A DNA stretch of 64,000 bases from Haloparvum alkalitolerans (GCF_050122995.1 NZ_JBNLIA010000002.1:292011-356010), one strand, 5' to 3'. Counted from the stretch's first letter, positions 8,299-17,399 are shown. The notes: generated by a model from the letters alone, not told the origin. A program made the numbers and translations.

Positions 8299-8320
8299 GC
8301 CCGGCGTCCAACTCCCGCGT

Positions 8321-8491
8321 ATGAAGTCGACTCGGAAGGGGCTACGCGACGGGGACCTGTTCAAGGACACCTACGAGCGGCTCAACTGCGCGGCCTGCGA
8401 GAAGGTGCTCAAGAAGCAGAACGACCCCGACAAGGTGTACTCGGTGCGGATCTGTCCGGAGTGCGAGGCCGAGTTCAAGGAACTCCGCTGA
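8321..8491 (+). CDS. HVO_0758-type small zinc finger protein
   Basis: The 56-residue protein starts MKSTRKGLRDGDLF and contains two zinc knuckles, CAAC (residues 23-26) and CPEC (45-48), which together make a four-cysteine zinc site. Sequence and length match the haloarchaeal microprotein family named after Haloferax HVO_0758; the biochemical role is unknown to me. The frame is open far upstream into the MFS region, but the TATA-like element 27 nt before 8321 and the family length fix the start. It is divergent from the MFS gene. Confidence 0.88.
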   Translation: MKSTRKGLRDGDLFKDTYERLNCAACEKVLKKQNDPDKVYSVRICPECEAEFKELR

Positions 8492-8677
8492 GACGTCCCC
8501 GCTCCTCCCGGGCGCGCTTCTTCGGGCGCGCTTTTTCACGCGTACTTCTGTCGGGCTCGTTGTTTCTCGGGGTCACTGGTCGGGGCCATTTTTCTGCCCA
8601 CGTTTCTCGGGCCACGCTCGCCGAACGGGCCGGGGTCCACGCGAGCCGCCCCCGTCCCCGACCCGGCCGCGTCCCCC
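8492..8677. other. Short intergenic stretch between convergent genes, with a T-rich terminator-like segment
   Basis: After the zinc-finger stop there are two direct copies of GGGCGCGCTT (about 8508-8531), the second running into CTTTTTCACG, then further T-runs (GTTTCTCGG, CATTTTTCTG). T-rich tracts are the usual haloarchaeal termination signal and here would serve both converging genes. No gene is seen. Confidence 0.45.
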
Positions 8678-9787
8678 TCACTCGAAGACCGCGTCGAAGG
8701 CGTTCGCGCCCAGCGGGTCGAACGTTCCCGCTGCGACGTTCTCGCGGACGTGCGCCGGGTCGCTCGCGCCCACCAGCGAGCAGGTGACGCCGGGCGCGCT
8801 CCGCGCGAAGTTGAGCGCGCGCTGGGCCGGCGTGTCGCCGGCCAGCCGGTCGGCGACGTAGTCGGGCAGCGAGGTGGACAGCTCCCCCTGCCCGATGCTC
8901 GCGCTCGTGAACACGCCGACCCCGGCCTCGTGGGCGCACTCCAGCGTCGAGACGCGTTCGTCCGCCTCGCCCGCGTGGTCGTCCGGTCGCGGCTGGTTCG
9001 CCCGCGTGAACGCGTCCGCCATCGCGACGTTGAACGGGAGCTGGACCGCCGCGAAGCCGCAGTCGTCGGCGCCCACCGCCTCCGCGGCCCGTTCCGCCCG
9101 CTCGATCACCGCCGGGAGCGAGAGGTGCGACTCGTGACCCTCCGGGACCCGGAACGCCTCCCACGTCGCCACGCCGTAGCTCCCGAGGTCGCCCGCGAGC
9201 CGCCGGCGCTCCAGCAGCTCGAAGGCCGCCTCCAGCGCGTCGTACACCTCGGCCCGCGACCGGACGGCGAGTTGCGTCTCGGGGTTGTGGACGTAGTAGC
9301 AGTCGACCGCGTCGAGCCGGAGCGCGGACAGCGACCGGTCCAGCATCGCGTCGAGAAAGCCGGGCGCGATCGCGTGGCTCCCGTGTGCGAGGTCCTCGCG
9401 GTCCACGACTCCCGTTTCGAGGAACTCCTCGCGGACGTACGCGCCCGGGTCCTCGGGCCGGGTACCGTCGAAGGGGACGAAGCCGCCCTTCGTGGCCACC
9501 AGCACCGCGTCGCGGTCGACGTCCGCGGCCGCGAGCGCGTCGCCGACCGCGCGCTCGGAGCGGCCGCAGCGGTAGTTGACCGCGGTGTCGACGACGTTGA
9601 CGCCCGACTCCAGCGCGAGCCGGATCGCCTCTCGGTAGCGTTCGTCGACCGCGTCGGTCGGCTCGCCGAGGTACGTCCCGATCCCGACGCTGGAGACGAC
9701 GCCGGGGCCGAACCGCCGGAAAAAGGTGCGCCCGAACGCGTCCCCGAACCGGTCGCGGTAGCGCCAGGTCGCCTCGCGTGTCGCCAT
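8678..9787 (-). CDS. Aldo/keto reductase
   Basis: The 369-residue protein has the AKR catalytic tetrad in place: Asp67 (NVVDTAVNY), Tyr72 (NYRCGRSE), Lys100 (VLVATKGGF) and His in YYVHNPE. The C-terminal part has GVGVFTSASIGQGEL and the SLVGASDPAHVRENV cofactor-binding segment. It is an NAD(P)H-dependent carbonyl reductase of unknown substrate, probably cytosolic. The ATG at 9787 was chosen because upstream codons enter a repeat-rich intergenic region. The call is safe at superfamily level only. Confidence 0.88.
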   Translation of the reverse strand: MATREATWRYRDRFGDAFGRTFFRRFGPGVVSSVGIGTYLGEPTDAVDERYREAIRLALESGVNVVDTAVNYRCGRSERAVGDALAAADVDRDAVLVATKGGFVPFDGTRPEDPGAYVREEFLETGVVDREDLAHGSHAIAPGFLDAMLDRSLSALRLDAVDCYYVHNPETQLAVRSRAEVYDALEAAFELLERRRLAGDLGSYGVATWEAFRVPEGHESHLSLPAVIERAERAAEAVGADDCGFAAVQLPFNVAMADAFTRANQPRPDDHAGEADERVSTLECAHEAGVGVFTSASIGQGELSTSLPDYVADRLAGDTPAQRALNFARSAPGVTCSLVGASDPAHVRENVAAGTFDPLGANAFDAVFE

Positions 9788-10404
9788 ACCCGGGGTTGGT
9801 GGGCGGCGTGTAAAAGGGACGCCGTCGCGGACGGGTCGTTCACCGGCGGAACCGTGATTCGGCCGGAGAGATCGAAAGCGCCCGAGGCGGCCCTCCGTCC
9901 TGCTGGTCTGGGCGGCGCCACCTCGCCACTGCCGGCTCGACTGCGCCGGGTTCCGACGGACGGTCCGGGCCGCCTGCGGTCGCGGGCGCCGGGCTGCGGC
10001 TCCCGTTGTCCCGCTCGTTCCTCGTGGGACCCTCGCCGCGCGCGCTGACGGGACCAAAACCGCACCCCACAGCACCGCGAGCGGTTTTGAAACGCACCGA
10101 TCAACCTATCGCGGTAGTTCGGCCGCGGACGCAACGTATAAGGGCCTCTCGGCCGCAGGTTCGACCGTGATTCCGACCGCGTCCACGTCCGCATCGGCGG
10201 CGTCCGAAGCGGCGCGGCTCTTCTCGAAAAAACGCGCATGATGCGTCCACAGGCGGGAGTGGCGACCCCGTCCCGGACGACCCCCGGCACCGGGCAGCCC
10301 CCGGACGCGCTCGTGCGCGTGCTCCGTTCCGACTCACGACCGACACCCGACAGTCGACACCCACCCGCGGCACTATCCGCGGCACCCACACGACGACACA
10401 CCCC
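9788..10404. other. Long intergenic region upstream of the lysine operon, with a degenerate copy of the dispersed element
   Basis: About 9840-10080 contains words shared with the dispersed element (TCCTGCTGGTCTGGGCGGCGCCA at 9897-9919, CCCCACAGCACCGCGAG near 10065-10081) but no good hairpin A; I read it as a decayed copy. A TATA-like GTATAAGG lies at 10136-10143, followed by some 235 nt without a convincing gene before dapA. That leader includes an interrupted palindrome CGCATGATGCG at 10235-10245. Small open frames here are not acidic and were not called. Confidence 0.5.
10136..10143 (+). promoter_or_regulatory. TATA-like element upstream of dapA
   Basis: GTATAAGG is the clearest TATA-like element in front of the lysine operon. 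If used, it gives dapA a leader of about 235 nt, which is unusual here because most promoters in the window sit 26-32 nt before the start codon. A closer unrecognised promoter is possible. Confidence 0.35.
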
Positions 10405-11316
10405 ATGACCGACATCACGCTCGACGGCGTCTTCCCCGCGATGACGACGCCGTTCACGGACGACGGTATCGACCACGACCAGCTCGCGGCCAACGCGCAG
10501 TACCTCGAAGCGGCCGGCGTCGACGGGCTCGTCCCCGTCGGCTCCACCGGCGAGTCGGCGACGATGACCCACGACGAACACGTAGAGGTGATCGAGACCG
10601 TCGCGGCCGCGGTCGAGGACGTGCCCGTCATCGCCGGCACCGGCTCGAACAACACCGCGGAGGCGCTCTCGCTCTCCCAGCGCGCGGCGGACGCCGGCGC
10701 TGACGGACTCCTGCTCATCTCGCCGTACTACAACAAGCCCGAACCCGCGGGCTTCCTCGAACACTACCGCACGGTCGCTGACGCGGTGGACCTCCCGCAG
10801 ATCGTCTACAACGTCCCCTCGCGGACGGGGCAGTCCATCCCCGCGGACGTGACCGTCGAACTCGCCGACCACCCCAACGTCGCGGGCTACAAGGCGGCCT
10901 CCGGCGACCTCAACCTGATCTCCGAGGTCGTCGAGCGCACGCGAGAGAAGGAGTTCTCGGTCCTCTCGGGCGACGACGGGCTCACCCTCCCCATCCTCTC
11001 GGTCGGCGGCCGCGGCACCATCAGCGTCGTCGCCAACGTCGAACCGGAGCGCACCTGCGCGATGGTCGGCGCCGCGCTGGCGGGCGACTACGACCGCGCC
11101 CGCGAGCTCCACCACGAACTCGGGCCGCTGACGCGCGCGCTGTTCACGGAGACGAATCCCATTCCGGTGAAGGAGGCGATGCACATCCGCGGGATGGGCT
11201 CGCCGACGGTCCGCCCGCCGCTCACGCGGCTCTCGGAGGAGCACCGCGAGGAACTGGCCGACCTGCTCGCGGAGTACGAGGGCGGCGAGCCGGACGTCGC
11301 GGAGGCGACGCGATGA
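10405..11316 (+). CDS. dapA: 4-hydroxy-tetrahydrodipicolinate synthase
   Basis: First enzyme of the diaminopimelate branch, condensing pyruvate with aspartate semialdehyde. The 303-residue TIM barrel has GSTGE (46-50), SPYYNKP (107-112 region), catalytic Tyr135 in IVYNVPSRTG, and the Schiff-base Lys163 in AGYKAASGD. It is the first gene of a six-gene lysine operon; its TGA overlaps the dapB ATG (ATGA at 11313-11316). The related 2-keto-3-deoxy sugar acid aldolases share this fold, but the neighbours settle the assignment. Confidence 0.95.
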   Translation: MTDITLDGVFPAMTTPFTDDGIDHDQLAANAQYLEAAGVDGLVPVGSTGESATMTHDEHVEVIETVAAAVEDVPVIAGTGSNNTAEALSLSQRAADAGADGLLLISPYYNKPEPAGFLEHYRTVADAVDLPQIVYNVPSRTGQSIPADVTVELADHPNVAGYKAASGDLNLISEVVERTREKEFSVLSGDDGLTLPILSVGGRGTISVVANVEPERTCAMVGAALAGDYDRARELHHELGPLTRALFTETNPIPVKEAMHIRGMGSPTVRPPLTRLSEEHREELADLLAEYEGGEPDVAEATR

Positions 11317-12146
11317 CCGGGAACGGCTCGGAGGCGGACGCCGGCGGTGCCGAGGTCGGCGGCGACGACCCGGTCCGCATCGCCGTCACCGGCGCCGGCG
11401 GTCGGATGGGCGGCGAGGTGATCGGCGCGGCGGCCGACAGGGAGGACGTGCGCGTCGTCCTCGCGGTGAACCGCTCCGAGACGGAACCGGTCGCGGGCGT
11501 CGCGGTCGACCCCGCCGACAACCTCGACCGCCTGCTCGCGGACGCGGACCCGGACGTGCTGGTCGACTTCACCGGTCCCGCGTCCGCGGCCGACTACGCC
11601 GAGGCGGCCGCCGAGGCGGGCGTCGCGGTCGTCACCGGCACCACGGGCTTCGACTCCTCGGAGACGCGTCGGCTCCGCGAGGCGAGCGAGGCGGTGCCCC
11701 TGCTGAAGGCCGCGAACTTCTCGCGGGGCGTGCTGGCGCTCCGCCGGGCCGTTCGGGAGGCGGTGCGGGCGGTCCCGAGCTACGACGTGGAGTTGACCGA
11801 AACGCACCACAACGGCAAGCGCGACGCTCCCTCGGGCACCGCGAAGACGCTGCTCGACGACGTCGAGGCGGAGCGCGGCGACCTCGACGAGCGGACGCAC
11901 GGCCGCGAGGGCGAGGCGCCCCGCGAGCCCTCTGAGATCGGCGTCCACGCCCGGCGCGCGGGCGACGTGACCGGCGAGCACGAGGTGCTGCTGGCGGGCA
12001 ACCGCGAGACGCTGGAGCTGACCCACCGCGCGGGCGACCGGGCGGTGTTCGCCATCGGCGCGCTCGACGCGGCCGTCTGGCTCGCCGACCAGCCCCCCGG
12101 CCGCTACGACTTCGCGGACGCGGTCGATGCCGCAACCGACGAGTAA
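11313..12146 (+). CDS. dapB: 4-hydroxy-tetrahydrodipicolinate reductase
   Basis: NAD(P)H-dependent reductase for the second diaminopimelate step. The 277-residue protein begins with an acidic tail of about 20 residues, then the Rossmann motif RIAVTGAGGRMGGEV. The catalytic and substrate segment is ETHHNGKRDAPSGTAKTL (His and Lys of the family signature). It starts within the dapA stop (4-nt overlap) and ends 30 nt before dapD, the largest gap in the operon. Confidence 0.95.
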   Translation: MTGNGSEADAGGAEVGGDDPVRIAVTGAGGRMGGEVIGAAADREDVRVVLAVNRSETEPVAGVAVDPADNLDRLLADADPDVLVDFTGPASAADYAEAAAEAGVAVVTGTTGFDSSETRRLREASEAVPLLKAANFSRGVLALRRAVREAVRAVPSYDVELTETHHNGKRDAPSGTAKTLLDDVEAERGDLDERTHGREGEAPREPSEIGVHARRAGDVTGEHEVLLAGNRETLELTHRAGDRAVFAIGALDAAVWLADQPPGRYDFADAVDAATDE

Positions 12147-12176
12147 AAACGACCCACTCCCCTCACACGACACAAC

Positions 12177-13016
12177 ATGACGCTCGAAACCGACATCGAG
12201 GACCTCTGGCGGCGCTACGACCAGGGACTGACCGCGGCCGACACGACGACCGACGACGAGGCGACGCTCGACGCGTTCCTCGACGCGCTGGAGGCCGGCG
12301 AAGTCCGCGCGGCGGAGAAGACCGGCGACGACGTGACCTCCTGGACGGCCAACGAGTGGGTCAAGCGAGGCATCCTGCTCAACTTCGGCCTCCGCGAGAC
12401 CGAGGCGCGCGAGTACGGCGACGTCACCTACCACGACGTGCTCCCGCTGCGAGACACCGCCGATCTGGCGGAGCGGGGAACGAGAAACACGCCGGACGGG
12501 ACCGCGATCCGGCGCGGCGCGTACCTCGGCAGCGACTGCATCATGATGAGCCCCTCGTTCGTCAACATGGGCGCGTACGTCGGCGACGGCACGCTCGTCG
12601 ACTCCTGTGACACGGTCGGATCCTGCGCCCAGCTCGGGGAGGGCGTCAAGCTCGGCGCGAACACGCTGATCGGCGGCGTGCTCGAGCCGGTCGAGGACGC
12701 GCCCGTGATCGTCGAGGACGGCGTCTCGCTCGGCGCGGGCTGTCGGGTCACCTCCGGCTTCCGCGTGGGCGAGAACTCGGTCGTCGGCGAGAACACCCTG
12801 CTCACGCCGCGCATCCCGGTGTACGACCTCGTCGAGGAGGAGGTCATCTACGGTCACCTGCCGTCGGATCGGCGGGCGTTCACCCGCATGGTGGAGTCCT
12901 CCGTCGGCGACCACGACCTCTTCGAGGGCGGCGCGTACAAGCCCGCGGTCGTCGCCACCGACGTGGAGGAGCGCACCCTCGAGGCGACCGCGCGGGAGGA
13001 GGCGCTTCGGGAATGA
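12177..13016 (+). CDS. dapD: 2,3,4,5-tetrahydropyridine-2,6-dicarboxylate N-succinyltransferase
   Basis: This 279-residue acyltransferase has a left-handed beta-helix of hexapeptide repeats (IMMSPSFVNMGAYVGDGTLVDSCDTVGSCAQLGEGVKLGANTLIGG). It succinylates tetrahydrodipicolinate using succinyl-CoA, which points to the succinylase variant of the diaminopimelate pathway. The C-terminal segment (IPVYDLVEEEVIYGHLPSDRRAFTRMVESSVG) is typical of DapD. It overlaps lysA by 4 nt. An N-acetyl-specific relative cannot be fully excluded by eye. Confidence 0.92.
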   Translation: MTLETDIEDLWRRYDQGLTAADTTTDDEATLDAFLDALEAGEVRAAEKTGDDVTSWTANEWVKRGILLNFGLRETEAREYGDVTYHDVLPLRDTADLAERGTRNTPDGTAIRRGAYLGSDCIMMSPSFVNMGAYVGDGTLVDSCDTVGSCAQLGEGVKLGANTLIGGVLEPVEDAPVIVEDGVSLGAGCRVTSGFRVGENSVVGENTLLTPRIPVYDLVEEEVIYGHLPSDRRAFTRMVESSVGDHDLFEGGAYKPAVVATDVEERTLEATAREEALRE

Positions 13017-14425
13017 GCGACGCCGCCACCGGGGACGCCGCGGCGGACGCCGCCTCCGCGCCCGCCTCCGACCTCGGTCCCGACGTGCGTCGAGTCGCGG
13101 ACTGGGACGCCGACCGGCTCCGCGACCTCGCCACGACCCACGACACGCCGCTGTACGCCATCGACCTCGACCGCGTGCGGGAGAACTGCGCGCGGCTCCG
13201 CGCCGCGTTCCCCGACGCGGACGTGCGCTACGCCGTGAAGGCCCACACGGGGCGGGCGGTCCTCGAGACGGTCCGCGAGGCGGGCCTCGACGCCGAGTGC
13301 GCCTCCGCGGGCGAACTCCACCGCGCGCTCGCCGCGGGCTTCGCGGGCGACCGACTCCACTACACCGCGGTCAACCCGCCGGCCCGCGACCTCGACTACG
13401 TCGTCGACGAGGCGTGGACCGACAACCCCGACCTGACGGTCACCGCGGGCGCGGTCGACACCCTCGACCGCCTCGCGGAGCGCGGGTACGACGGCCGCGT
13501 CTGCGTCCGCGTCAACCCTGGCGTCGGCGCGGGCCACCACGAGAAGGTCCGCACCGGCGCGAACGCGAAGTTCGGCGTCCCGTACGACCGCGCGGCCGAG
13601 GTCGTCCGCGACGCCGCCGAGCGGTTCGAGATCGTCGGGATCCACGCCCACGCCGGCTCCGGAATCGACCCGAGCCAACTCGACAGCCACCGCGAACTCG
13701 TCTCGCGGATGGGGGAGCTGGCGCGGACGCTGACCGCGCCGAGCGAGGACGACGCCGACGGGACCGGCGACGCGGCCGCCCCCGTCGACCTCGAGTACGT
13801 CGACGTGGGCGGCGGCTTCGGCGTCCCGTACGAGGAGGACGCGCCGGCGCTGGACCTGGACGCGGTGGCGGACGCGACCCGCGACGCGCTCGGCGAGGTG
13901 TCGCGGGGCGGCTCCGACGATGCCGAGCCCGCCGGTCTCGCGGTCGAGCCCGGGCGCTACGTGGTCGCGGACGCCGGCGTCCTGCTGACGCGCGTGAACA
14001 CGGTGAAGCCGACGCCGGAGACGGTCGTCGCGGGGGTCGACGCCGGCATGACCGACCTGCTCCGCCCGGCGATGTACGACGCCTACCACCCGATCCGCAA
14101 CCTCGGTGACGGCTCGTCGACCGCGACCGGCGCGGAGCCGACGAACCGCGAGACGGTCGGCGTCACCGTCGCCGGCCCGATCTGCGAGAGCGCGGACGTG
14201 TTCTGCGAGAACAGGCCCCTCCCCGACCCCGAGCGCGGCGACCTGCTGGCGGTCGGCATCGCCGGCGCGTACGGCTACGAGATGGCGAGCCAGTACAACT
14301 CCCGGCCGCGACCCGCGGAGGTCGCGGTCGCCGCAGGGGACGCGAGCGGGGGGGACGCGGACGGCGCAGCGCGCGTCGTCCGCCGCCGTGAAACGCTCGC
14401 GGACCTGACGGAGGTAGAGGGATGA
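13013..14425 (+). CDS. lysA: Diaminopimelate decarboxylase
   Basis: PLP enzyme of fold type III producing lysine. The 470-residue protein has PLP Lys76 in RYAVKAHTG, HAHAGSGIDPSQ (substrate and PLP phosphate), YVDVGGGFGVPY, AVEPGRYVVADAGVLLT, and the second-subunit GPICESADVF cysteine motif. Asp/Ala-rich spacers (SEDDADGTGDAAAP and GGSDDAEPAG) look like halophilic loop insertions. The start overlaps the dapD stop, as with most junctions of this operon. Confidence 0.95.
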   Translation: MSDAATGDAAADAASAPASDLGPDVRRVADWDADRLRDLATTHDTPLYAIDLDRVRENCARLRAAFPDADVRYAVKAHTGRAVLETVREAGLDAECASAGELHRALAAGFAGDRLHYTAVNPPARDLDYVVDEAWTDNPDLTVTAGAVDTLDRLAERGYDGRVCVRVNPGVGAGHHEKVRTGANAKFGVPYDRAAEVVRDAAERFEIVGIHAHAGSGIDPSQLDSHRELVSRMGELARTLTAPSEDDADGTGDAAAPVDLEYVDVGGGFGVPYEEDAPALDLDAVADATRDALGEVSRGGSDDAEPAGLAVEPGRYVVADAGVLLTRVNTVKPTPETVVAGVDAGMTDLLRPAMYDAYHPIRNLGDGSSTATGAEPTNRETVGVTVAGPICESADVFCENRPLPDPERGDLLAVGIAGAYGYEMASQYNSRPRPAEVAVAAGDASGGDADGAARVVRRRETLADLTEVEG

Positions 14426-15333
14426 GCCACGCGACGGGCGCCGTGGAGTTCACGAAGTACCACGGTACGGGCAACGACTTCCTCGTGGTCGACGCCACGG
14501 ACCCGGTCCCGGACCGGGCCGCGTTCGCTCGCACGCACTGCGACCGCGAGACGGGCGTGAGCGTCGCGGAGTCGTCACGGAACGGCGGCACGAGCGCCGC
14601 GACCGGGAGGCGGGGCGCCGACGGCGTGCTGTTCCTGGACGTGACCGAGCGCTACTCGCCGGCCCGCGTCGTGATGACGCTGGTCCAGCCGGACGGCTCG
14701 ACCGCCTCGATGTGCGGCAACGGCGCGCGCTGTGCGGCCGCGTGGGCCCACGAGCGCACCGGCGAGACGGAGTTCATGATCGACACGCAGGCGGGGACCA
14801 GACACGCCAACGTGAGCCCGGACGACGACTACGTGGAGATCGAGATGGGGACGCCCGCGTTCGACCCCGAGCGCGTCCCGGTCGAGAGCGACGGCCCGTT
14901 GGTCGAAACCGAGGTCGAGGGACTGACCGTCACCGCCGTGAACACGGGCGTCCCACACGCGGTCGCGTTCGTCGAGGACGTGGACGCACACGACCTCGCG
15001 GCGGTCGCGGAGCCGGTCCGACACGCCGACGTCTTCCCGGAGGGCGCGAACGTGAACCTCGCGTCGCCGGCCGGAACGACCGCCGACGGCGTCCCCGTGT
15101 TCGCCCAGCGCACCTTCGAGCGCGGCGTCGAGGACGAGACCCGCTCCTGCGGCACCGGCGGCGTGGCCATCGGCGCGGCCGCGGTCCGAACCGGCCGCGT
15201 CGAGGGCCCGGAGGTCCACACCACGCCGCCGGGCGGACGGCTGGAGGTGACGGTCCCGGACGACGGCCCGGCGTGGCTGGCCGGCCCCGTCGAGGTGGAG
15301 TACGAGGGGACGCTCCTCGCCGATCCGCGATGA
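14422..15333 (+). CDS. dapF: Diaminopimelate epimerase with an unusual loop insertion
   Basis: Converts LL- to meso-diaminopimelate with two cysteines. Cys98 lies in SMCGNGARCAA, and the partner is in RSCGTGGVAIGAA. FTKYHGTGNDFLVVD at the N-terminus is the family signature. The usual CDRxxGxGADGVLF motif is interrupted: CDRETG is followed by about 19 extra residues (VSVAESSRNGGTSAATGRR) before GADGVLF. The frame is intact and both catalytic cysteines remain, so the enzyme may be active. It overlaps lysA and the next gene by 4 nt each. Confidence 0.93.
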   Translation: MSHATGAVEFTKYHGTGNDFLVVDATDPVPDRAAFARTHCDRETGVSVAESSRNGGTSAATGRRGADGVLFLDVTERYSPARVVMTLVQPDGSTASMCGNGARCAAAWAHERTGETEFMIDTQAGTRHANVSPDDDYVEIEMGTPAFDPERVPVESDGPLVETEVEGLTVTAVNTGVPHAVAFVEDVDAHDLAAVAEPVRHADVFPEGANVNLASPAGTTADGVPVFAQRTFERGVEDETRSCGTGGVAIGAAAVRTGRVEGPEVHTTPPGGRLEVTVPDDGPAWLAGPVEVEYEGTLLADPR

Positions 15334-16595
15334 CCGGACCCGCGGACGGCGACTCTCCCGGCACGCGAGGCGTCGACGTGTCCGACCTCGACGCGTCCCC
15401 CCCGGCCGACCCCGAGACCTACGACCCCGTCTCCTTCCTCGCCGAGATGGTGCAGCTTCCGTGTCACGAGGACGTGACCGACGCGCGAGACCTGCTGGTC
15501 GCGACGCTGGCGGAGCACGGCGTCGACGCGGCGGTGGACGACGCCGGCAACGTCCTCGCCACGCGGACGGCCTCCGGGGAGTCGGCGGGCGCCGCCGGTC
15601 CCCACGTCGTCCTGAATACGCACCTCGACACGGTGTCGCCGGACGTGCCTTTCGAGCGCGACCGGGACGCGACCGTCGAGGGCGAGACGGGGGTGGACGT
15701 CATCCACGGGCGCGGCGCCTGCGACGCGAAGGGGCCGCTCGCGGCGCTCGTGGGCGGGTTTCTGTCCGCCGACGTCGGCCGCGGTCGGCTCACGCTCGCG
15801 ATAACCCCCGACGAGGAGGTCCTCTCGCTCGGCGCCGCGGCGCTGACGGGCCGGCTTCCGGGGACGGAAGACGCGCTCGAGGGCGACCTGTTTCTGGTCG
15901 GCGAGCCCACGGGACTTGACGTCTGCACCGCCGCGAAGGGGCGCTTCGAGGGGACGGTCGAACTCGCGGGCGAGAACGCCCACGCGGCCGAGTTCGCCGG
16001 CGTCAACGCCGTCGCGGCCGCTGAGGACGCGCTCGCGGCGATCCGGACGTTCGACGCGGAGGCGGACGAACACCCACAGCTCGGCCCGCCGAAGCTCACG
16101 CCGACGGTGGTCGAGGGGGGCGGCGCGACGAACCAGGTGCCCGACCGGTGTGCGATCACCGTCGACCGCCGGAGCGTTCCCCCCGAATCCGCGGGCGGGT
16201 TCCGGGACGCGCTCGAAGCGGACGTGCGCGCGGCGGTCGACGACGCGGTCGGCGTCGCGGTCTCGCTGACGGAGCGCGACTCGCCGTTCCTGGAGGCGTT
16301 CGCGACCGACCCCGACCATCGGCTCCCGCGGACGCTTCGGGAAGCCATCGCCGGCACCCGACCCGAAGCGACCGACGCCGAGCGCGGCGCCGGCGCCCGG
16401 CCCTTCTCCGCGGCGACGGAGGCCTCGTACTTCGCGCCCGCGCCGACGGTCGTGTTCGGTCCCGGCGACCTCGCGGACGGCGACGGCGCCGTCGCGCACG
16501 CCGATCGCGAGTACGTCCGTGTCCGCGAGGTCGAGTGGGCGACCGCGGCGGTCGAGCGCGCGCTCTCGCGTCTGCTAAGCCCGGAAGGGGCGTAA
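15330..16595 (+). CDS. dapE: M20 family peptidase, probable succinyl-diaminopimelate desuccinylase
   Basis: The 421-residue binuclear zinc hydrolase has LNTHLDTVSPD (first metal ligand and catalytic Asp), HGRGACDAKGPLAAL (bridging Asp), ITPDEEVLSLGA (catalytic Glu pair) and FLVGEPTGLDVCTAAKG. As last gene of the dap operon it should remove the succinyl group added by DapD. M20 enzymes also include ArgE and LysK, so context carries the specificity call. The ATG at 15330 overlaps the dapF TGA. No dapC aminotransferase is present in the operon. Confidence 0.88.
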   Translation: MTGPADGDSPGTRGVDVSDLDASPPADPETYDPVSFLAEMVQLPCHEDVTDARDLLVATLAEHGVDAAVDDAGNVLATRTASGESAGAAGPHVVLNTHLDTVSPDVPFERDRDATVEGETGVDVIHGRGACDAKGPLAALVGGFLSADVGRGRLTLAITPDEEVLSLGAAALTGRLPGTEDALEGDLFLVGEPTGLDVCTAAKGRFEGTVELAGENAHAAEFAGVNAVAAAEDALAAIRTFDAEADEHPQLGPPKLTPTVVEGGGATNQVPDRCAITVDRRSVPPESAGGFRDALEADVRAAVDDAVGVAVSLTERDSPFLEAFATDPDHRLPRTLREAIAGTRPEATDAERGAGARPFSAATEASYFAPAPTVVFGPGDLADGDGAVAHADREYVRVREVEWATAAVERALSRLLSPEGA

Positions 16596-16739
16596 GTCGG
16601 GTCCCGCAACCGGCCGTCGCCGGTCCGTTTCCCGTCTGCGGTCGTGATGTGGATTTTTCTGTAACCGGTCGCGGTGCGGCCCATTTCCGTCACCGCGACG
16701 CGTGACCGCACTTTTGAGACGCCGTGCCGATGGACGACT

Positions 16740-17399
16740 ATGTACCGCGACCTCTCGCACCCACTCCGGACGGGCGCGCCGACTTACCCCGGCGACCCGG
16801 ACGTCTCGGTCGAACCGGCCGCGACTCACGAGGCGGACGGCTACTCGGTTCACACGGTCGAACTCGGCAGCCACGCCGGCACCCACGTCGACGCGCCGCG
16901 GCACACGGAACCCGACGGCGCGACGCTCGACGACCGCGAGGTCGGCGAGTGGGCCTTCGACGCGCGCCTGCTCGACCTGACGCCGTGTGAGCCGCGGGAA
17001 GCGGTCGGGCCGGACGCGTTTCCGGACGACCTCGACCCCGCGATCGACCTGCTGGTCGTCCGCACCGGTTGGGCCGACAGGTGGGGAACCGACGCCTACC
17101 GCGATCATCCGTTCCTGACGCCCGAGTTCGCCGAGCGGTGCGTCGACGCGGGCGTCGGCGTGGGTCTGGACACGTTCGGTCCCGACCCGACCGCGCCCGC
17201 CGAGTCAGCAGACGACGACTCCGGTGACGAGCCGACCGGATTCCCTGCCCACCACGCGCTGCTGGGTGCCGGTCTGCCGGTCGTCGAGAACCTTCGGAAC
17301 CTCGCGGGTCTACCCCGCCGGTTTGCGTGCTACGCCTTCCCGCTCCCGCTCGCGGAGAGCGACGGTGCGCCGGCAAGAGTGGTCGCGAAGACGCGGTAG
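16740..17399 (+). CDS. Cyclase family protein (kynurenine formamidase-like metal hydrolase)
   Basis: The 219-residue protein has the family metal motif SHAGTHVDAPRH (HxGTHxDxPxH) and a downstream GVGLDTFGPDP. Members include arylformamidase KynB, which hydrolyses N-formylkynurenine, and polyketide or isatin hydrolases. A kynureninase lies 11 kb away in this window, so a role in tryptophan breakdown is possible but unproven. The start ATG at 16740 gives the usual family length; a short Asp/Gly-rich insertion (SADDDSGDEPTG) precedes the last third. It is separate from the lysine operon (144-bp gap). Confidence 0.78.
   Translation: MYRDLSHPLRTGAPTYPGDPDVSVEPAATHEADGYSVHTVELGSHAGTHVDAPRHTEPDGATLDDREVGEWAFDARLLDLTPCEPREAVGPDAFPDDLDPAIDLLVVRTGWADRWGTDAYRDHPFLTPEFAERCVDAGVGVGLDTFGPDPTAPAESADDDSGDEPTGFPAHHALLGAGLPVVENLRNLAGLPRRFACYAFPLPLAESDGAPARVVAKTR

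Noticed and set aside
9840..10097. 85-codon minus-strand ORF
   Set aside because: It lies in a degenerate element copy, is basic, and has no clear promoter.
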